Source: an uncultured Sphingobium sp. (lineage in GTDB: Bacteria > Pseudomonadota > Alphaproteobacteria > Sphingomonadales > Sphingomonadaceae). Taken from it: a stretch of DNA of 5,845 bases. Under the pieces are notes generated by a model that was given only the letters and a program-made list of their open reading frames with translations, did no database searches and had not been told where the DNA came from. The stretch is from NCBI GenBank assembly GCA_913773715.1, contig CAJYHD010000220.1, forward strand, positions 1-5,845, read 5' to 3'. Positions 4,949 to 5,845 of the stretch are shown one piece after another; position 1 is the stretch's first letter, and each line of letters starts with the position of its first letter. The position numbers and the translations under genes were made by a program.

Positions 4949-5845
4949 TCAATGGACTTCGCGGAGCCGGTGGCGTGCCGACACGGCGACCAGCGTCTCG
5001 ATCGCCTGGCGCAGCCGGCGTATGGAGCGCGTCCGTCGGAACAGGCGCAGCAGCGCGTTTTCGGCGGCCTGTTCGACCTGCGGCAGTGCCGATGGCGGCA
5101 GGCCGAGCTGGTGGGCGAGGTCCCGCCAGAGGGCGGGCAGCACCAGTTCGGCATCTTCCGGTCGTGGCCCCGACACGTGGATGACCTCGACCCGCGACAG
5201 AAGGGCCGCAGGCAATCGGTCGATGCGGTTGGCCGTCATCACCCAGTTAATGTGCGACAGGTCGATCTCGGCGGCGAGGCAGCCGTCGAAGTAGCGGCTG
5301 GCACCACCTCCCTCCAGCATGCCGACCAGCGTCGCGACCGCATCGCCGAGGTCGCTCGCCACCGCCTTCTCAACCTCGTCGATGACGATCACCGGATTGG
5401 CGGTGTTGGTCTGCTGCATGATCATCGCAGGCAGGCTGGGCTGCGGATGCCGAAAGCCCCTCGGATTGCCCGCCAGTACCGCGTTGCTGTTGACCCCGGC
5501 GAAGGACAGCACTGCATCGCCGCAGCCCGACAAGGCCCCCAACCTGCGCGCCAGATACGTCTTGCCCGCCCCCGGCGGTCCGACAAGCAACATGGGGCGC
5601 AACGCCAGCCATGGCCGCCCCGCCCAGATGCTCAGCGCGGCGCGTTCCGCGATCCGGTCGGCGAATGCCGCCATCCACGGTGCCTCGGCGCGCAGCGCCG
5701 CCGCCAGCCGTGCCTCGCCGCTGCTGCCCGCGCGCTCCAGCATTGCGCCACCGGCGAGCGGCAGCGGCTGGGTGAGCATCGCATACTGCGTGGGGATCGA
5801 GGTGCTCCATTCGTTGTCCGCCAGACCGTCCGACGGGATCGAGCG
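4949..5845 (-). CDS. Lon-like AAA+ ATPase, C-terminal part (open at the right edge)
   Basis: The frame is open from the right edge to TGA at 4949-4951, giving 298 visible residues; the N-terminus is outside. Numbering from the first visible codon: Walker A GPPGAGKT at 89-96, Walker B VIVIDEVEK with D156 and E157, sensor 1 TAN with N206, arginine finger R218 in LSRVEVI, and sensor 2 in the RSIRRLR region near 273-279. The stretch FDGCLAAEIDLSHINWVMTAN, then RIDRLPAALLSRVEVI, closely resembles the AAA+ module of Lon, where a dodecamer-type ring uses ATP to unfold or remodel a target. The protein ends soon after sensor 2, so the Lon Ser-Lys protease domain is missing and it would act as a chaperone or remodeller with a partner. 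ATG 5779 is one possible start, but the open frame continues 22 codons beyond it (including DNEWSTSIPTQYA), so the true start is probably upstream. It is the first visible gene of the operon. Confidence 0.8.
   Translation of the reverse strand, partial: RSIPSDGLADNEWSTSIPTQYAMLTQPLPLAGGAMLERAGSSGEARLAAALRAEAPWMAAFADRIAERAALSIWAGRPWLALRPMLLVGPPGAGKTYLARRLGALSGCGDAVLSFAGVNSNAVLAGNPRGFRHPQPSLPAMIMQQTNTANPVIVIDEVEKAVASDLGDAVATLVGMLEGGGASRYFDGCLAAEIDLSHINWVMTANRIDRLPAALLSRVEVIHVSGPRPEDAELVLPALWRDLAHQLGLPPSALPQVEQAAENALLRLFRRTRSIRRLRQAIETLVAVSARHRLREVH

Noticed and set aside
4827..5294. Plus-strand 155-codon frame antisense to the AAA+ gene
   Set aside because: Arg/Ser/Trp-rich shadow; the opposite strand has Walker A, Walker B, sensor 1 and the arginine finger.

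Overview
This window looks like the junction between a conserved chromosome and an integrated mobile element in a GC-rich proteobacterium. An alphaproteobacterium of the Sphingomonas type is my best guess, from the GC-rich codon use and the style of the proteins. That is inference; no marker gene here fixes the genus.

Layout from left to right. Bases 1-212 hold the C-terminal end of a cytidine/adenosine-type nucleoside deaminase, probably a chromosomal gene. Bases 273-349 are a complete tRNA-Pro(UGG) with an encoded CCA. A 667-residue tyrosine recombinase (457-2460, + strand) follows 107 bases after the tRNA and has every catalytic residue of the family. A tRNA gene followed by an integrase is the classic left edge of an integrative element or genomic island, so the attachment core is probably in the 3' half of the tRNA. 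The partner att copy is not in this window.

Bases 2461-2656 are a dense regulatory stretch with three successive perfect inverted repeats and four TGTAC words. They lie just ahead of a KfrA-like gene (N-terminal DNA-binding domain, then a long coiled coil) that I start at TTG 2657. Self-regulation through these palindromes is the simplest reading.

From 3385 to the right edge everything is on the minus strand and reads towards the integrase module. In transcription order the genes are a Lon-like AAA+ ATPase without a protease domain (open at the right edge), an unrecognised 178-residue protein, and a PolB-type 3'-5' exonuclease. Gaps of 90 and 58 bases and good ribosome binding sites suggest one operon. 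A GC-rich hairpin lies between this operon and the convergent KfrA-like gene.

The most interesting points are the AAA+/unknown/exonuclease operon as a possible undescribed cargo or maintenance system, the exonuclease's loss of its usual Tyr general base, and the palindrome cluster before the KfrA-like gene.
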